Shown piece after piece: positions 10,711-22,248 of a stretch of 64,000 bases of DNA (position 1 is the stretch's first letter; each line of letters begins with the position of its first letter). Position numbers and translations under genes: made by a program. The notes beneath the pieces are model-generated. The model was not told the DNA's origin. It saw nothing but the letters and a program-made list of their open reading frames with translations, and searched no databases. The stretch is from Nepenthes gracilis (taxonomy: Eukaryota; Streptophyta; Magnoliopsida; Caryophyllales; Nepenthaceae), in NCBI GenBank assembly GCA_033239525.1, contig BSYO01000004.1:9710037-9774036 (forward strand). The letters are read 5' to 3'.

Positions 10711-12744
10711 ATGGCGCCTGGAGTGAGAGACATTGCTTCCACAGTGACGCTTGGCCAGCTCACGGAGATTCGAGCTCAATATCAAATCCCTGAGTCTATG
10801 GCCATGATGATTCCGGAGTCGCACGATAGGGCACTGTACCCTCTGGACGGCTTTATCACCGTTTATGAGGCCCACCTCAAAGGTGGGATACGGTTTTCCA
10901 TTTCGGAGGAGCTTTATGACATTATGAGGACGCTCGGGGTGCCTCTTGCCAGGTTTCAGCCAAATGCAGTCAGGTATCTGGTGTCCTTGTGCGTATTCTT
11001 CCGGTGTCATGAGAGGCTCTTGAATGCTCTTACGGTCAAGGTGATATTCCACTTTACGCAGAACCTTGACTGGATTGTAATGACTCCCCGCCCGGAATTT
11101 TCTTCGCTGTGTGGGGGTAACCCAGATTCCACGAGGCGGTGGAAGGACAAGTTTTTCTTTCTCGGCGTCTACGAGCACTGGGCCATCCCCGCCCAGTGGG
11201 GGGAGGTGGCTAGCCAGTATAGCTCTGACCCTTCGAGGGAGGACAGGGAGGAAGTGAAGGCGTACATGGATTTGGTGCTGGCCAATCTGTGGAGCTTTCA
11301 CTTGAACAAGCACAACATCTGGCTGTCTACTGAGAAATTCAGGGTAGCCAAGTGGGGACCACGGGATGAGGCTCCCTGCACAGCTCCTTCCGTAAAGGCC
11401 AAGGAGAGACCGAGGATCGGGGGACCCGCTGCTGAGCGCTCCTCGAGTGATGACGAGGACTTTGACGTTGAGGATTCGAGCGATGATGACGTGGCTGCTC
11501 CTCTGCTTAAGAGGTCGAGACTGGCTCTTTCTCTGAGTCCTCGAGGTCTGGGGGTCCCGGCTTCACTTCCACTACTAATCTCCCGGCCGAGACCTCTGGG
11601 GCCTTTGCGCGGATCAGAGAGCTTCCAGGCGTCTAGTCTTCTTGTGATGACGATGATGATGATATTCCTCTGATCAAGAGGGTGAGGATTGAAGCCTCTC
11701 TTCCGGGGCCCTTGGGATCTGACGGTCTCGCCTTCACTTCCACTGCTAATCCTCCCACTGCACCCGTGGAGGTTCTTGCTCAGACTGCGGGGCTCTCGGA
11801 CGTCCAGCACCCCTGTGATGATTTTGTTCCTGACGCTCCCGTTGGTTTGCCTGGCGACGTCTCGGACAGGATTGATCACCCTTCCGAGGACATAGGAGGC
11901 GAGAGTGCCACGATGGATTCTGAGAGGGGAATGTCAGCTGAAATGATCCGAGAGATGGTGGAGGTCGTGGATTTGAGTGTTGACGAGTTCGTGCCTTCTG
12001 ATCCTCCTGAGCGCCCTCTTGTGGTCGAGGTCGAGCGGTTGCCTGAGTTTCTTGGGACGTTGATTTCGAGGCAGACTTTCCAGCGCCTTTTATAGCTGAC
12101 GAGTATGTGTCTGAGGTGGCGCCTGCGGGGCTTAGGAGCGAGCCGCAGGAGTCCGAGTCCCACGTGGAGCGTGGCGTAGGGGATGACCCTCTTGTTTCTA
12201 AGGTAGCCTGTTGCTTCCTTTCTTCTCGTGCTTTCAACTGTTCATACTTTGATGAACTTTTCTGTTATAGCTCTAGAGCCTAATTGCCGGCCTTAGTGGA
12301 CTTGTGGGAGTGGTCGCTCAATCCCGTCTGGAAGTGAGGTCCTCAAGGGCCGCTCACGATGCTGCTCGCTGGGCGGAAGCGGAGCTGGCCGAAGCCAAGG
12401 GGAAGGTCGCTTCTTTGGAAGGTACTGTCAAACACCTGCAGCTTAGACAGAGCCTCCTTCAGGATCGGATCCTTCGCTAGGAGGAGAGGCTGAGGACGTC
12501 TGTGCAGATTGCTGAGATGGCTCCAGTGTTGGATGGCAAGTTTTGGGACGGTATCCGCATGTGTCGCCGAGTGGCGCGATTGGTCCGTCCGCGATTTCCT
12601 GTAGCCGTCCTCGATCCCAAGAACGCCAGTGCTTTGAGCGTGGAAGACTTGTATGGCGTTGACGGTAGGCCTTTCCCTGGCCCTCCTCGGGTAGGGCCTG
12701 ATGGTGAACCTCTTACTCCAGAGGAGGCAGTTTCGGCGGAGTAG
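10711..12744 (+). pseudogene. Antisense ORF with 'putative gypsy-type transposon' domain
   Basis: This gene runs opposite to its host element. An ATG at 10711 (MAPGVRDIA) opens a 321-codon frame to 11673. Its first ~200 residues resemble the plant 'putative gypsy type transposon' domain (Pfam PF04195): LTEIRAQYQIPES, an FxxxHLxGGIRFxI stretch, then W-rich segments with WAIPAQWGE near residue 155. An acidic SSDDEDFDVEDSSDDD region follows. Coding similarity continues in another frame (11645-12095) and, after a possible intron at about 12202-12270, in an alanine/glutamate-rich coiled-coil-like part and a C-terminus ending at 12744. I see a frameshift near 11530, an in-frame TAG near 11635, another shift near 12055 and a TAG near 12478, so this copy is probably broken. 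The molecular role of such antisense ORFs is unknown. Confidence 0.7.
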
Positions 12745-13260
12745 ACGGAATCTTCAGGAGCCCATGGGACTCAAGGAGGAGGAAGCCGAGCGGCACTCCC
12801 TTGACACGTTGCCCCTTTTTCTCATTTTGTCATACTTGTACAGAAAATCATATTTATGAATAAGACTTTGTCCTTTTCGTATTAAGGCTTCGGACATTTC
12901 TTTTGTCTTGTTTGCATGTGTGCGTCTCTCTCTTCCTTTTCTTTTGCTGCGTGTCATACAGTGCCTAACTTCTTAGTTTCGAGTGGGTGACTCCTTTCAG
13001 GTGCTCGACCCTTTGCCTTCTTGGACTTGGGCATGCAGTCCTCTTAGGGACTTCTAACTTTTATCCCTTTGGCTTTATTTTCGTTGCCCGGCCTCTGGGG
13101 CCGCTCGGTCACAGCCGAGTTTTTGAGTTTTGACCTCTGGGGCCCGGCCTCTAGGGCCGCTTGTGCAGCCGAGAGTTTTGTTGCTCGACTGCGGGGTCCG
13201 ACTGGCTGGTCGCTCGCTCGGGCGCCAAGTTTTATTGCACGACCACTGGGTCCGGCTGGG
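12745..13260 (+). other. Untranslated region after the antisense ORF
   Basis: No coding similarity was seen. The first ~250 bp look like a 3' untranslated region (T-rich with AATAAG-like signals). From about 13085 the sequence starts to show degenerate versions of the GGGTCCGA..GGGTCGCTCGG repeat that becomes regular after 13261. Confidence 0.45.
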
Positions 13261-13378
13261 GTCGCTCGGGTTAGCGCCAAGTTTTGTTGCACGACCACTT
13301 GGGTCCGACCTGGGGTCGCTCGGGTTAGCGCCAAGTTTTTGTTGCACGACCATGGGTCCCACCGGGGTCGCTCGGGTT
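13261..13378 (+). repeat. 52-58 bp tandem repeat, left part
   Basis: GTCGCTCGGGTT blocks start at 13261, 13315 and 13367. Each is followed by AGCGCCAAGTTTT.GTTGCACGACCA and a GGGTCC spacer. The array continues at 15166 after an inserted LINE tail. Tandem repeats in the non-coding part of Tat/Ogre-type elements are known and can seed satellite DNA. Confidence 0.85.
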
Positions 13379-15165
13379 TTTTTTTTTTGATAAGTAAGTA
13401 TTTTGGATTAATGGGAGAAAAAAATTACAAAATCGATGTTTTATCACCAAGTATTTTGACTTGGGGGTAAAACATACCCGCTGGGGCATATCCCGAGCGA
13501 CTAGTGCAAACGGAGGTACTTGATAAACCTCAAAGAGGCCAACGTTCTACAAAACCTATAGAAATTTTAAAAAAAATTACAACATAACAGGGAGAGGAGG
13601 CACCGCTCCAACCCCCTTCAACCAGAGTCCACCACCATCGAAAATTTTGCCAAAGCACCAAAAATTTCCACTAAGGTGCCCAAGATCAATCTCGCAGCCA
13701 ACAAAGAACAACATGGCACAATCGGCACAAGGAACTACCAAACAGCAGCATTAGCCAACTACACCAAACCAGCACCAGTGCAGCAAGAATGCAAACTTCC
13801 ATCAGCAATTCAGCAGCAAACAAATGCCAACAATGAAGCATCTTCATCTAACCATCAATTTCGGGCCAAGCAGCAAGGACCTGCCCCAGAGAATCAGAAA
13901 CAGCACGTGCAAAAATGCCCAACAACTGCCAGTTCAGCTGCCATTTAGATTGATTCAAAAATGCCCATCCAACACCAGCACCTGTGGGCAAAGCAAGGGG
14001 CAGCATTTCACCCATCATCAAAGCTGGGCCAGCGGGTCTCCAACCACAGCCTCACAGAATTGGCAACAAGCTGCTACCAGCAACTTGCAAATCTGCACTA
14101 AGCATGAGCGCTTCACCAACCTCAGAAGACACTGCCAATCAGGGTCCACAGAGCCAGCACATCCACAGATCACACCAGATGCACCGCCACTAGCGCCGGG
14201 CTTCAAATACATCAATGCCACCAAGATCGAGATCACCAAAGATACCAACAAAGATAAAGAAGAATCGGTTAGCTTTGCAGCCAACCGACGTCAGAAAGGA
14301 GAGTTCAACAGCATCTGGATCAAAGCCAGCTGAACTCCAAAGAGAACAACATACAGCCTGTCGGTACCCACAGCAACCAGGAGCCAGCATACAGGCAGGA
14401 CCAAACCGAAGCTGAGTCTAAAACCAGTTCCACCCAATGCCTAACGGCAAGGAGAAATCCCCTGTGACAAGGGGAACAAAAGACCAAAAGGTCCAGGACC
14501 AGTTCAACCAAAAACCAAATTCAGTGTATAGTCGGCCTCCTCCCCAACCCACACACCGACAGTGGCTCAAAGGAACACGGCACCAGACCGATTATTCAGA
14601 CAATGTTCCAGCTAACGCCAGAAGCCAACCCAGCAGCACAGAGAATACCCTTGGGTATCACCGCATTCACACACAGCGAATGCGCCATAACCGGTCCAAC
14701 CAAACACCGAACAGATGATTGTGCCAGGACCAGCAGAAGAGTCCAGGACTCCATCTTCAACCCAGCAAATCAGCAAACATCAAAAACAAAGGTAATCACC
14801 TCACAATAGCAACTATGACAGCTGCAAACACTCACCGCATCAGAAGGATTTTTAGCGTCCGAACATGGCCATTTCCACTACTTCCGCACTCCAGCCCATA
14901 CTTTCATACCCGATTACAAACCAGGCTCCCCCAACCCATCAGACCGGAAGGAACGTATCGGCAGAGAGGCTTCAGAGACCGGGCTCAGATGTTCGTCAAC
15001 GTCAAACCCAACGAGCAGCGAAGAGCAATTACACCGGAGAGCACCCAACATCCCACAGCCGGTGGCTGTGAGCATATGGAAATCCAAACCACATCCAGCA
15101 AGAAGCAGAAACGGGCAAACGCACGGAGCCCTGGAACAGGGCCGGACAGCGCCAGAGAACAGGGT
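13379..15165 (-). mobile_element. 5'-truncated LINE (3' UTR only), 1.8 kb
   Basis: The insertion starts with 12 T residues (a poly-A tail on the minus strand) and is flanked by a 15-bp direct repeat, GGGGTCGCTCGGGTT, at 13364-13378 and 15166-15180. That sequence is also part of the tandem repeat unit, so the TSD is partly ambiguous. The first 130 bp match the 3' end of the LINE at 23376, including the CTGGGGCATATCCCGAGC motif. The rest is CA-rich on the plus strand and I found no reverse transcriptase or endonuclease. I read it as untranslated LINE 3' sequence; open frames through it (for example 14018-14284 minus, rich in Leu, Cys and Val) have no recognisable domain. Confidence 0.7.
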
Positions 15166-15313
15166 GGGGTCGCTCGGGTTGGCGCCTAAGTTTTGTTGCC
15201 TGACCACTGGGGTCCGACCGCTGGGGTCGCTCGGGTTGGCGCCCAAGTTTTTGTTGCCTGACCACTGGGGTCCGACCGCTGGGGTCGCTCGGGTTGGCGC
15301 CCAAGTTTTGTTG
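15166..15313 (+). repeat. 52-58 bp tandem repeat, right part
   Basis: GTCGCTCGGGTT blocks start at 15169, 15226 and 15284 with periods of 57 and 58 bp. These copies have TTGGCGCC and GTTGCCTGACCA where the left part has TTAGCGCC and GTTGCACGACCA, so the two halves of the array had already diverged into subtypes. Confidence 0.85.
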
Positions 15314-15468
15314 GTTGAATGCTGCGAGTTGCTTCGCTGTCGAGGAGGGGGCACGAGAACGCTTCATGGTAAAGATAATGAATGCACGTTTTCATTAATG
15401 TACATTTTTCTTACACTGAGTGGTCTCCAGGGCCTTCTCTCCTCTCTCTTTTTTTTCTTTTTTTTTTG

Positions 15469-16323
15469 TCAGTCCGCGCCCATTATGGCCTTGCCCTTCG
15501 AGCGGCGTGACCGGCTGCTTCCTGCTGCTCCGAGGCCGTGCCCGGGTCGTGCCAGGAAGCGGTTGAGATATCCTTCCATTACCAACCGCTCGATCTCCGC
15601 TCGGAGCTTCGTGCAGTCCTTGGTGTCGTGGCCGCGGCTGCAGTGGTAATGGCAGTACTCCCACTGGTCGCCTCCCTCTGGGTTCTTCAACGCCTTGGGC
15701 CATCTTAGGAACTCCTCGTCCCTGATCTGCCTCAGGATGTTGGTGAGGGACTCAGTGAAGGCCAGTGGGCCTGAGGGCCTTTCTCCCACAAGGACCATCC
15801 GCTCGGGCTTATCATGCCCGGATGGTCGTTGGGTCTTCTGGTGGGCGCTCGCCCTTCTCCTTCCTTCCCCTGTCCTCGGGGGCAGGGAGTCTTCTCGTTC
15901 TACCGGCTGAGTTGCTTCGCCAGCCTTGGGTCCAAAGGCAGTCTTCCAGAGCCTCTTGAGCCCCTTCTTTATTGGGGCCTGGCTCATGGTCTTCTTTCTG
16001 TTGAGGTAATCCCTCAACTCGCCTGGAGCCCGCGCCAACTGCTGTCTCTGGAGCGCCGCTCGTCGCGGGCTTTCGGGGTGCGCGCCCCTAGACTGCTCGC
16101 CCACCTGCTCTTGGAGGGTGCGGACGGCTCTCGAGAGGCTGTCCACCTTCTGTACTAGCTTGCGCACGCTAGTACCGGGACCGCCACTTATTCTGCCACC
16201 CGACGGGAGGCACCTGTCGTAGCGTTCTTCCTCCCGGGTAGATGTACTGTCTCGTCTGCTCATCATCCCTGGGGCGTTGCTCGTTGCAGGAGAGTGGGAA
16301 GTTATGAGTTTTTTGTTCTTCAT
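15469..16323 (-). pseudogene. Shortened gag of the Tat-type element
   Basis: The first ATG after the PBS is at 16323 (MKNKKLITSH) and the frame stays open for about 284 codons. Near its C-terminal end it carries a gag/zinc-knuckle-like motif, YCHYHCSRGHDTKDC followed by LRAEIERLVMEGYLNRFL, as in Tat-lineage gag proteins that package the element RNA. An SMTNIL-like stretch (LAFTESLTNILRQIRD) lies just before it. The usual central gag core is not recognisable, and at ~285 residues the protein is shorter than typical Tat gag, so an internal deletion is likely. No pol follows. It may still be expressed, but function is unproven. Confidence 0.65.
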
Positions 16324-16324
16324 T

Positions 16325-16340
16325 CCAATAGACGGCGCCA
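16325..16340 (-). other. Primer-binding site of the Tat-type element
   Basis: The minus strand reads TGGCGCCGTCTATTGG one base after the 5' LTR. TGGCGCC-type sites pair with the 3' end of a host tRNA to start reverse transcription and are typical of Tat/Athila-type gypsy elements. The exact tRNA was not determined. Confidence 0.8.
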
Positions 16341-16341
16341 A

Positions 16342-17311
16342 TGTTGCGTTCTGGCTCTACGGGGTCCGAGAGATGCAGAGGTTGGCGAGGTCCAGTCGGA
16401 TCCGTGGTTTCCAGGCAACACAAGTGAATGTGGTGTTGGATGCGAGAGGAAGATTGAGACCGGACCTTTTACGTGGAAAATCTCCTTTTAAATGGGGAGG
16501 AAAAACCACGAGGCTCAGGGCCTTGAAAGTGCTTCACTATTTAGGTTGAACTCTTTACAAAGTACAGTTGTGAGGGTTAATCCCTTCCCTGTCTCTTGCT
16601 TTGTGTTTCTTCCTTAAAAAGCCTGTGCTCACGGGGGTAGGCTTTACAACTTTTCTTGCCTTATTTTTCAGGATGGAGAGGGTTTCTGTGGAGCTAGTCC
16701 CAGAAAGAGGGAGAGTCCGGTCCCCTTTTGAGAAGGACCTTGATGAGTATTTATAAGGGGAGACGAACTGTGGAGGTGGAGACACGTGGCGCCCATCAGG
16801 TGGTTGAGGAGTTGTCCACTGTCCCACCGACTCCCTTTAATGCTGCTGACGTGTGGAAGATCACGCGGCAGGCGCCGCTGGTAGGCCTTTGTGCTAGGAT
16901 CTGAGCGTCAGTCTTGATTTGACTATGCATGCCCTGTTGAGACGGCGACAGGCAGTGGTTGTAGGTTCGTTGGGAATCGACAAAGTTGTCTAGCTGGCAT
17001 TCCCGGCCTTGAATGAGCAGTCCTCGTCCCTGAGTGGGGCACCTTGTCAGTGGTGAGTGCGCGGACTCCTGAGAGGAAGCAACTCGAGGAGGGTCTTCTG
17101 GGGAAAGGTCTGAGCGTCTCTTCTTGGCCTCTCGGACGGCTCTGAGGCTTGGTGAGGCTTCTAGGGTTATCGACCTTTTCTGCGTCCGTGTACTTCCTTG
17201 TGGGCGAGCAGGACCTCTTGGACTTCAGTTGTAGCCTTGGTCTTTGGGCTTTTCGTTTGGGCTTCTTCTTCTGGGCCGTGCTTTTCTGGGCCCTTATGTT
17301 GGGGCCCAACA
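16342..17311 (-). repeat. 5' LTR of the Tat-type element (970 bp)
   Basis: It is the partner of 9289-10257. The TATA-like element (minus sense) is near 16748-16757. Reading frames open in both LTRs (for example 16923-17312 minus, Lys/Arg-rich) are most likely by-products of GC-rich U3 sequence rather than genes. Confidence 0.92.
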
Positions 17312-17676
17312 AATATATAAAATAATTATATCAATTTTTCATTCCAGGATTTAATATCTATAAAATAATATAGTCGAGCCACTTTGATAGTTATCAAACT
17401 ATATCATTATTTAGACATTTAATTGCAATTATGTAAAGATTTACACAGCGATAAAAATGGGGAAACGACGAACTGGAAGGAGAACGGGAGAAGGAGGCAG
17501 AACAGGGACGCAGGCGGCGGACGCAAATATCATTCCATTCCAGTTGAGAAAAATACAAACCCCAATGCCCTTTTTATATTACAGTAAACAACGGTAAAAA
17601 GAAGGAAAAAGGAAAATAAAATAGAAATGGAAAATAAATATACACGAATATATACATAAAATATTTGCCTATTTTC

Positions 17677-20600
17677 CTATTTTCCTAATACCCCCCCGCA
17701 GGGTGGAGCATATATATTGATTATGCCCAGCTTGGATAAGTGGATCTTCAAACGATGAGTGGACAAGATCTTGGTGAACATATCAGCAAGTTGATTATGA
17801 GTGGTCACATAATGAGTCCTGATACTGCCGTCTTGAATTTTGTCATGAACCAAATGACAATCCAGCTCAATGTGTTTGGTCCGTTCATGAAAAACAGGAT
17901 AGGCGGATTTGTGAAGAGCAGCTTGATTGTCGCAGTAGAGGTCAGCGGCATGAGAATGAAGTACACGCAAATCAAGTAGGATATAACGGAGCCATGATAA
18001 TTCGCAGCAAGTGGTAGCCATTGATCGATATTCTGCTTCCGCCGATGAGCGAGAAACAACGGATTGTTTCTTACACTTCCAGGAGATAAGAGAGTCCCCA
18101 AGAAAAATGCAGTAGCCAGTGATGGATCGTCGAGTGTCAGGACAGGAAGCCCAATCTGCATCACAGAAAGCTCGAAGTTGAACGTTAGAAGTGGAAGAGA
18201 ATAATATACCTTGTCCCGGATTTTATTTTAGGTATCGCAGTACTTGATAAGCTGCATTCATATGACTAGATGTTGGTCGAGTCATGAATTGACTCAAAAT
18301 GTGAACAGCATAACATATATCAGGTCTTGTGACTGTGAGGTACAGGAGTCTGCCAATCAGTCTTCGGTAGACACTAGGATCTTGCAATACAGTGCCGGTT
18401 TCTTTGCTCAGTTTTAGATTTTGGTCCATTGGGAGTTTAAGAGGTTTGGAACCAAGGGAACCTGAATCGGCTAAAATATCAAGTGCATATTTTCTTTGAC
18501 AGATATGGATGCCTGTCGATGAGCGTGCAACTTCAATCCCAAGGAAATATCGTAAAACACCTAGATCTTTAATTTTGAAGGTACGATTAAGGTATGATTT
18601 AACTGAATGAATAGGAGCCAAAGAACTACTAGCCACAATGATATCATCAACATATACAAGCAACACTGTGAAGGATTGATCATCTTGTTTGGTAAAGAGG
18701 CTGTAGTCAGCTTTGGATTGAGTGAAGCCATAAGCAATGAGAGAGGTAGAAAGCTTGGAATAACACTGCCTAGAGGCCTGTTTAAGGCCTATATGCTTTT
18801 TAACAGTCTACAAACTTGATCCGGTTTCCCTTTAGTGTATTCAGGGGGTTTTTGCATATAGATTTCTTCTTTTAAGACTCCGTGTAGAAAAGCATTGTTA
18901 ACATCAAAGTGGTACAAGTGCCATCCTCTGATGGCGGCTATTGCTAAGAGACAACGAACAGTGGTTAATTTGGCGATGGGGGAAAAGGTTTCGTGGTAGT
19001 CTATCCCTTCTTGTTGGGTATATCCCTTCGCAACTAACCTACATTTGTATCTTTCAATACTCCCATCACTATTAAATTTTAATTTGAAGACATATCGGCA
19101 GCCAATAGCTTGCTTTCCGAAAGGTAAGTTAGTGATGGTCCATGTTTTGTTTTGTTCCAATGCGTTCAATTCATTTTCAATAGCTTCTCGCCATTTTTCA
19201 TCACAAATGGCTTGGGCATATGTTTGTGGTTCACTGTGAGATGTTATGGTAGCCGCAAAATGTCTAAAGGTGGGAGATAACTTTTGGTATGATATATGAT
19301 TCTTGATGGGATATTGTTTACCGGAAGTTGTTTGGGGACTTGGTCTAGTGGGTGAAGTTTGAGATACTTGGTGACAGTGAAATTCTTTCAAGTATTCGGG
19401 CGCTTTACGAACTCTAGTGGTTCTGCGAACAGGTATTGGACTAATGGTAGTGGACTGGACATCGTTTGGTGCATTTGGGTTGGAACAATTGTTGATTAGT
19501 TGTTCCTGATCCTGATTGTGGATGGGAACGGCAGCAATCTCTACATCATTTTCGACCATAGGTTCAACAATGGGATGTGAAAGAGAATTATGTAAGTTGG
19601 ATGGTACCGGATGTGCTTCCCATAATAACTCATTGTTTGTAGTAGATGGTTCCAATGGGGAGACATCGGGTTGAATTACATCGTTTTGGTCAATGCCATC
19701 GTTTTGGAAGGGAAAAACATTTTCATGAAAAATTACATCTCTCGAGTAAAATGTAGTGCCACTTTTTAAGTCGATTAATTTGTAACCTTTGACACCAAAA
19801 GGATATCCTAGGAAGACACATTTTCTACTTCTAGGGTCAAATTTGGTACGGTCATGGGAGATGGTGGATGCAAAACATAGGCAACCAAATATACGGAGAT
19901 TATTATAGTTGGGTTTGACTCCAAATAAAATTTCATATGGAGTTTTGTTTTCAAGTAAAGGAGTAGGAATTCTGTTAATGATGTGTGCAGTGGTGAGAAT
20001 ACAATCACTCCAAAATTTTAAGGGAAGCCCCGATTGAAATCTAATAGCCCTAGCGACATTTAATAAATGTTGGTGTTTTCGTTCAACAACACCGTTTTGC
20101 TGTGGTGTCTCCACACAACTACGTTGGTGGATGATACCGCGTTTACTGTAAAAATCCCCCAGTCTGAATTCAGTACCATTATCGCTACGTATTATTTTGA
20201 TTTTGACGTCAAATTGTGCGGCAACCAGATTGTAAAAGGCTTCCAGGCACAATTTCGTATCCGATTTTTGTTTCAGCAAATAAATCCAGGTGCTTCTGGA
20301 AGCATCATCAACAATGGTCAAAAAGTATTTATATCCGTTGTAGGATTCCTCGGAACATGGTCCCCACAAGTCACAATGCACCACGTTGAACAAGGTGTGT
20401 GACTTATGGGTGCTGGGGGAAAAGGGAAGGCGACGTTGTTTTGCTATGTGGTAAATGGAACAGTGATTATTATTAATAGAATCTACGGTCCCTTTTACAA
20501 GAGGATCGCTTATTAATTTCATCATAGAATACGAAGTATGACCTAAGCGAGCATGCCATAAATTAGAATGCAATGAAGCTAAATTAACAGAGGGCTCCTA

Positions 20601-22244
20601 GCAGGATTTGGAGAGAAGGCTCCGTAGTGAGTTGGGATCAACTTTCTTATTCATCAGATAATATAAACCATCTTTTTCTTCACCCATCCCAATCGTTGTC
20701 CAAGTAGCAAGGTCCTGAATCAAACATACGTTAGCCAAGAAAACCATACAGCAATTAAGTGTATCAGCTAGCCGTTTTACAGAAATTAAATTGAAGGTGA
20801 AGGAAGGAACACAAAGAACATTTTGCAATGCTAGCTTCTCAGTAATTCTAATGTTTCCAATATGTGAAACGGGTGCTTTACTTCCATCCGAAAGTTTGAC
20901 CGAGCCTGAAATCTGGATTCTTTGATGATCATATAATGAGGGATCACATATCATATGATCTGTGGCCCCAGTATCCAGAATCCACACTCTTTGATTATAT
21001 TTATGAAAAGGAACAACAGTAGAGATATTACCGGTCATGTTAACAGCCTTGGGCTGTTCAATTATTGGTTCGAACGTAGGCTGTATCTTGGTGGAAGCAG
21101 CATCCTTGGGTTGAATTAAGTCCATCAATTGTCTGAATTGGGCCTTAGTTAACGACACACTGTCATCAGTGTCTGTATCTTGTTCAACCTTACCCTTGAA
21201 GCTCGACATGTTGGCAGTGGAGGTGATACTCCCAGTTTTGCCATTAAATTTGTGGTTCGAAGGAAAACCATGTAACTGATAACATTTATCCATGACACGG
21301 CCAGTTTTATTGCAGTAAGAACACACAGGAGGGTCAGCATTACCAATCTTGAAGCACTGTTGGACAGAATGTCCTACGATTCTGCAATGGACGCAGAAAG
21401 GCCTGTCTTTCCTCCCGGGTTGAGTGTTTTTCGTTAGGTTTTTCTGGTAATTAGAGTTTCTTGTGGCAGCTAATGCCACTGTGTTCGAACGTTGAGCAAG
21501 AGACAGCATTCGGTGTTGCTGTTCTTGCTGTTGAATGACAGAGAAAACGCGATTAACAGAAGGAAGGGGGTCCATCATCATGATTTGGTCACGGGTATTA
21601 GAATAGGAATCATTTAACCCCATCAAAAACTGTATAACACAGTCGCGTTGATATTTGTCAGCAAAAATTCTCATTTTGCCGCAATCACAGTTAGGGATGG
21701 GAACGTAAATCAAAAGCTCATCCCAGAGGGTTTTGAGTTTACCGTAGTACGTGCTTACAGAGTCTTGTTCTTGAAGGAGACTCGCCAACGATTTCTTCAA
21801 TTGGAAAATACGCGGCCCATTCTGTTGAGTAAACCGGTCGCGAAGCTCATTCCAGATCTCACGAGCATCATCAACAAAGACGACGCTTGATTTAATAGAG
21901 GGGCTAACAGAGTTTTGAATCCAGGAAACAACCATATCATTACATCGCCTCCAGATTTCAAAAAGAGGATCGTTTGAATCGCTGGGTTTGTGAACAGTGC
22001 CTTCGATGAATTGGAGCTTATTTTTGGCTCGCAAGGCTCGACGCATGGCTCTCGACCAGGTGGCGTAGTTATCGACGGTAAGTAAATCGGTGACTAGGGT
22101 TATGGCAGGGTTGTCACCGATTTTCAATCTAAAAGGATTTGTGAGATCGGTAAGGGTTTGTAAGGGTAAGCGTTCTTGTGACGAGACGAATGGAGGATTG
22201 GTTGTATCTGATGTGGTTTCGGATGGCGTTGGCTGAGTCGCCAT
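17677..22244 (-). pseudogene. gag-pol polyprotein of copia element A
   Basis: The start ATG is at 22244 (MATQPTPSETT), 5 bp after the PBS. Gag runs for ~300 residues with two zinc-knuckle motifs: CVHCRIVGHSVQQC (intact) and CSYCNKTGRVMDKC (the His is Arg). Protease follows (WILDTGATDHM), then integrase (WHARLGHTS; VHCDLWG; IRSDNGTEF; NGVVERKHQ, giving the D,D,E set), reverse transcriptase ([19 protein letters not shown]) and RNase H (CDNQAALH). Three lesions are seen: a TAG at 20598-20600 between protease and integrase in an otherwise continuous frame, a one-base loss near 18795 in reverse transcriptase, and a TAA at about 18223 before RNase H. Apart from these it is nearly full length. Confidence 0.88.
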
Positions 22245-22248
22245 TTGT

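Larger units (their letters stand above)
9289..17311 (-). mobile_element. Non-autonomous Tat-type Ty3/gypsy element
   Basis: This 8,023-bp insertion has two LTRs (9289-10257 and 16342-17311) with TG..CA ends and a 5-bp target duplication AATAT at 9284-9288 and 17312-17316. The element reads on the minus strand: PBS at 16325-16340, gag at 15469-16323, polypurine tract beside 10258. Protease, reverse transcriptase, RNase H and integrase are absent. Between gag and the 3' LTR lie a tandem repeat, an inserted LINE tail and an antisense gene (plus strand). A TGGCGCC-type PBS together with an antisense ORF near the 3' LTR is known for the Tat lineage (Grande, Retand, Ogre relatives). The pol-less state makes it dependent on enzymes supplied in trans. 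Confidence 0.88.

Noticed and set aside
13676..15189. Gln/Thr/Pro-rich plus-strand frames
   Set aside because: They lie in the untranslated 3' part of an inserted LINE and reflect its CA-rich composition.
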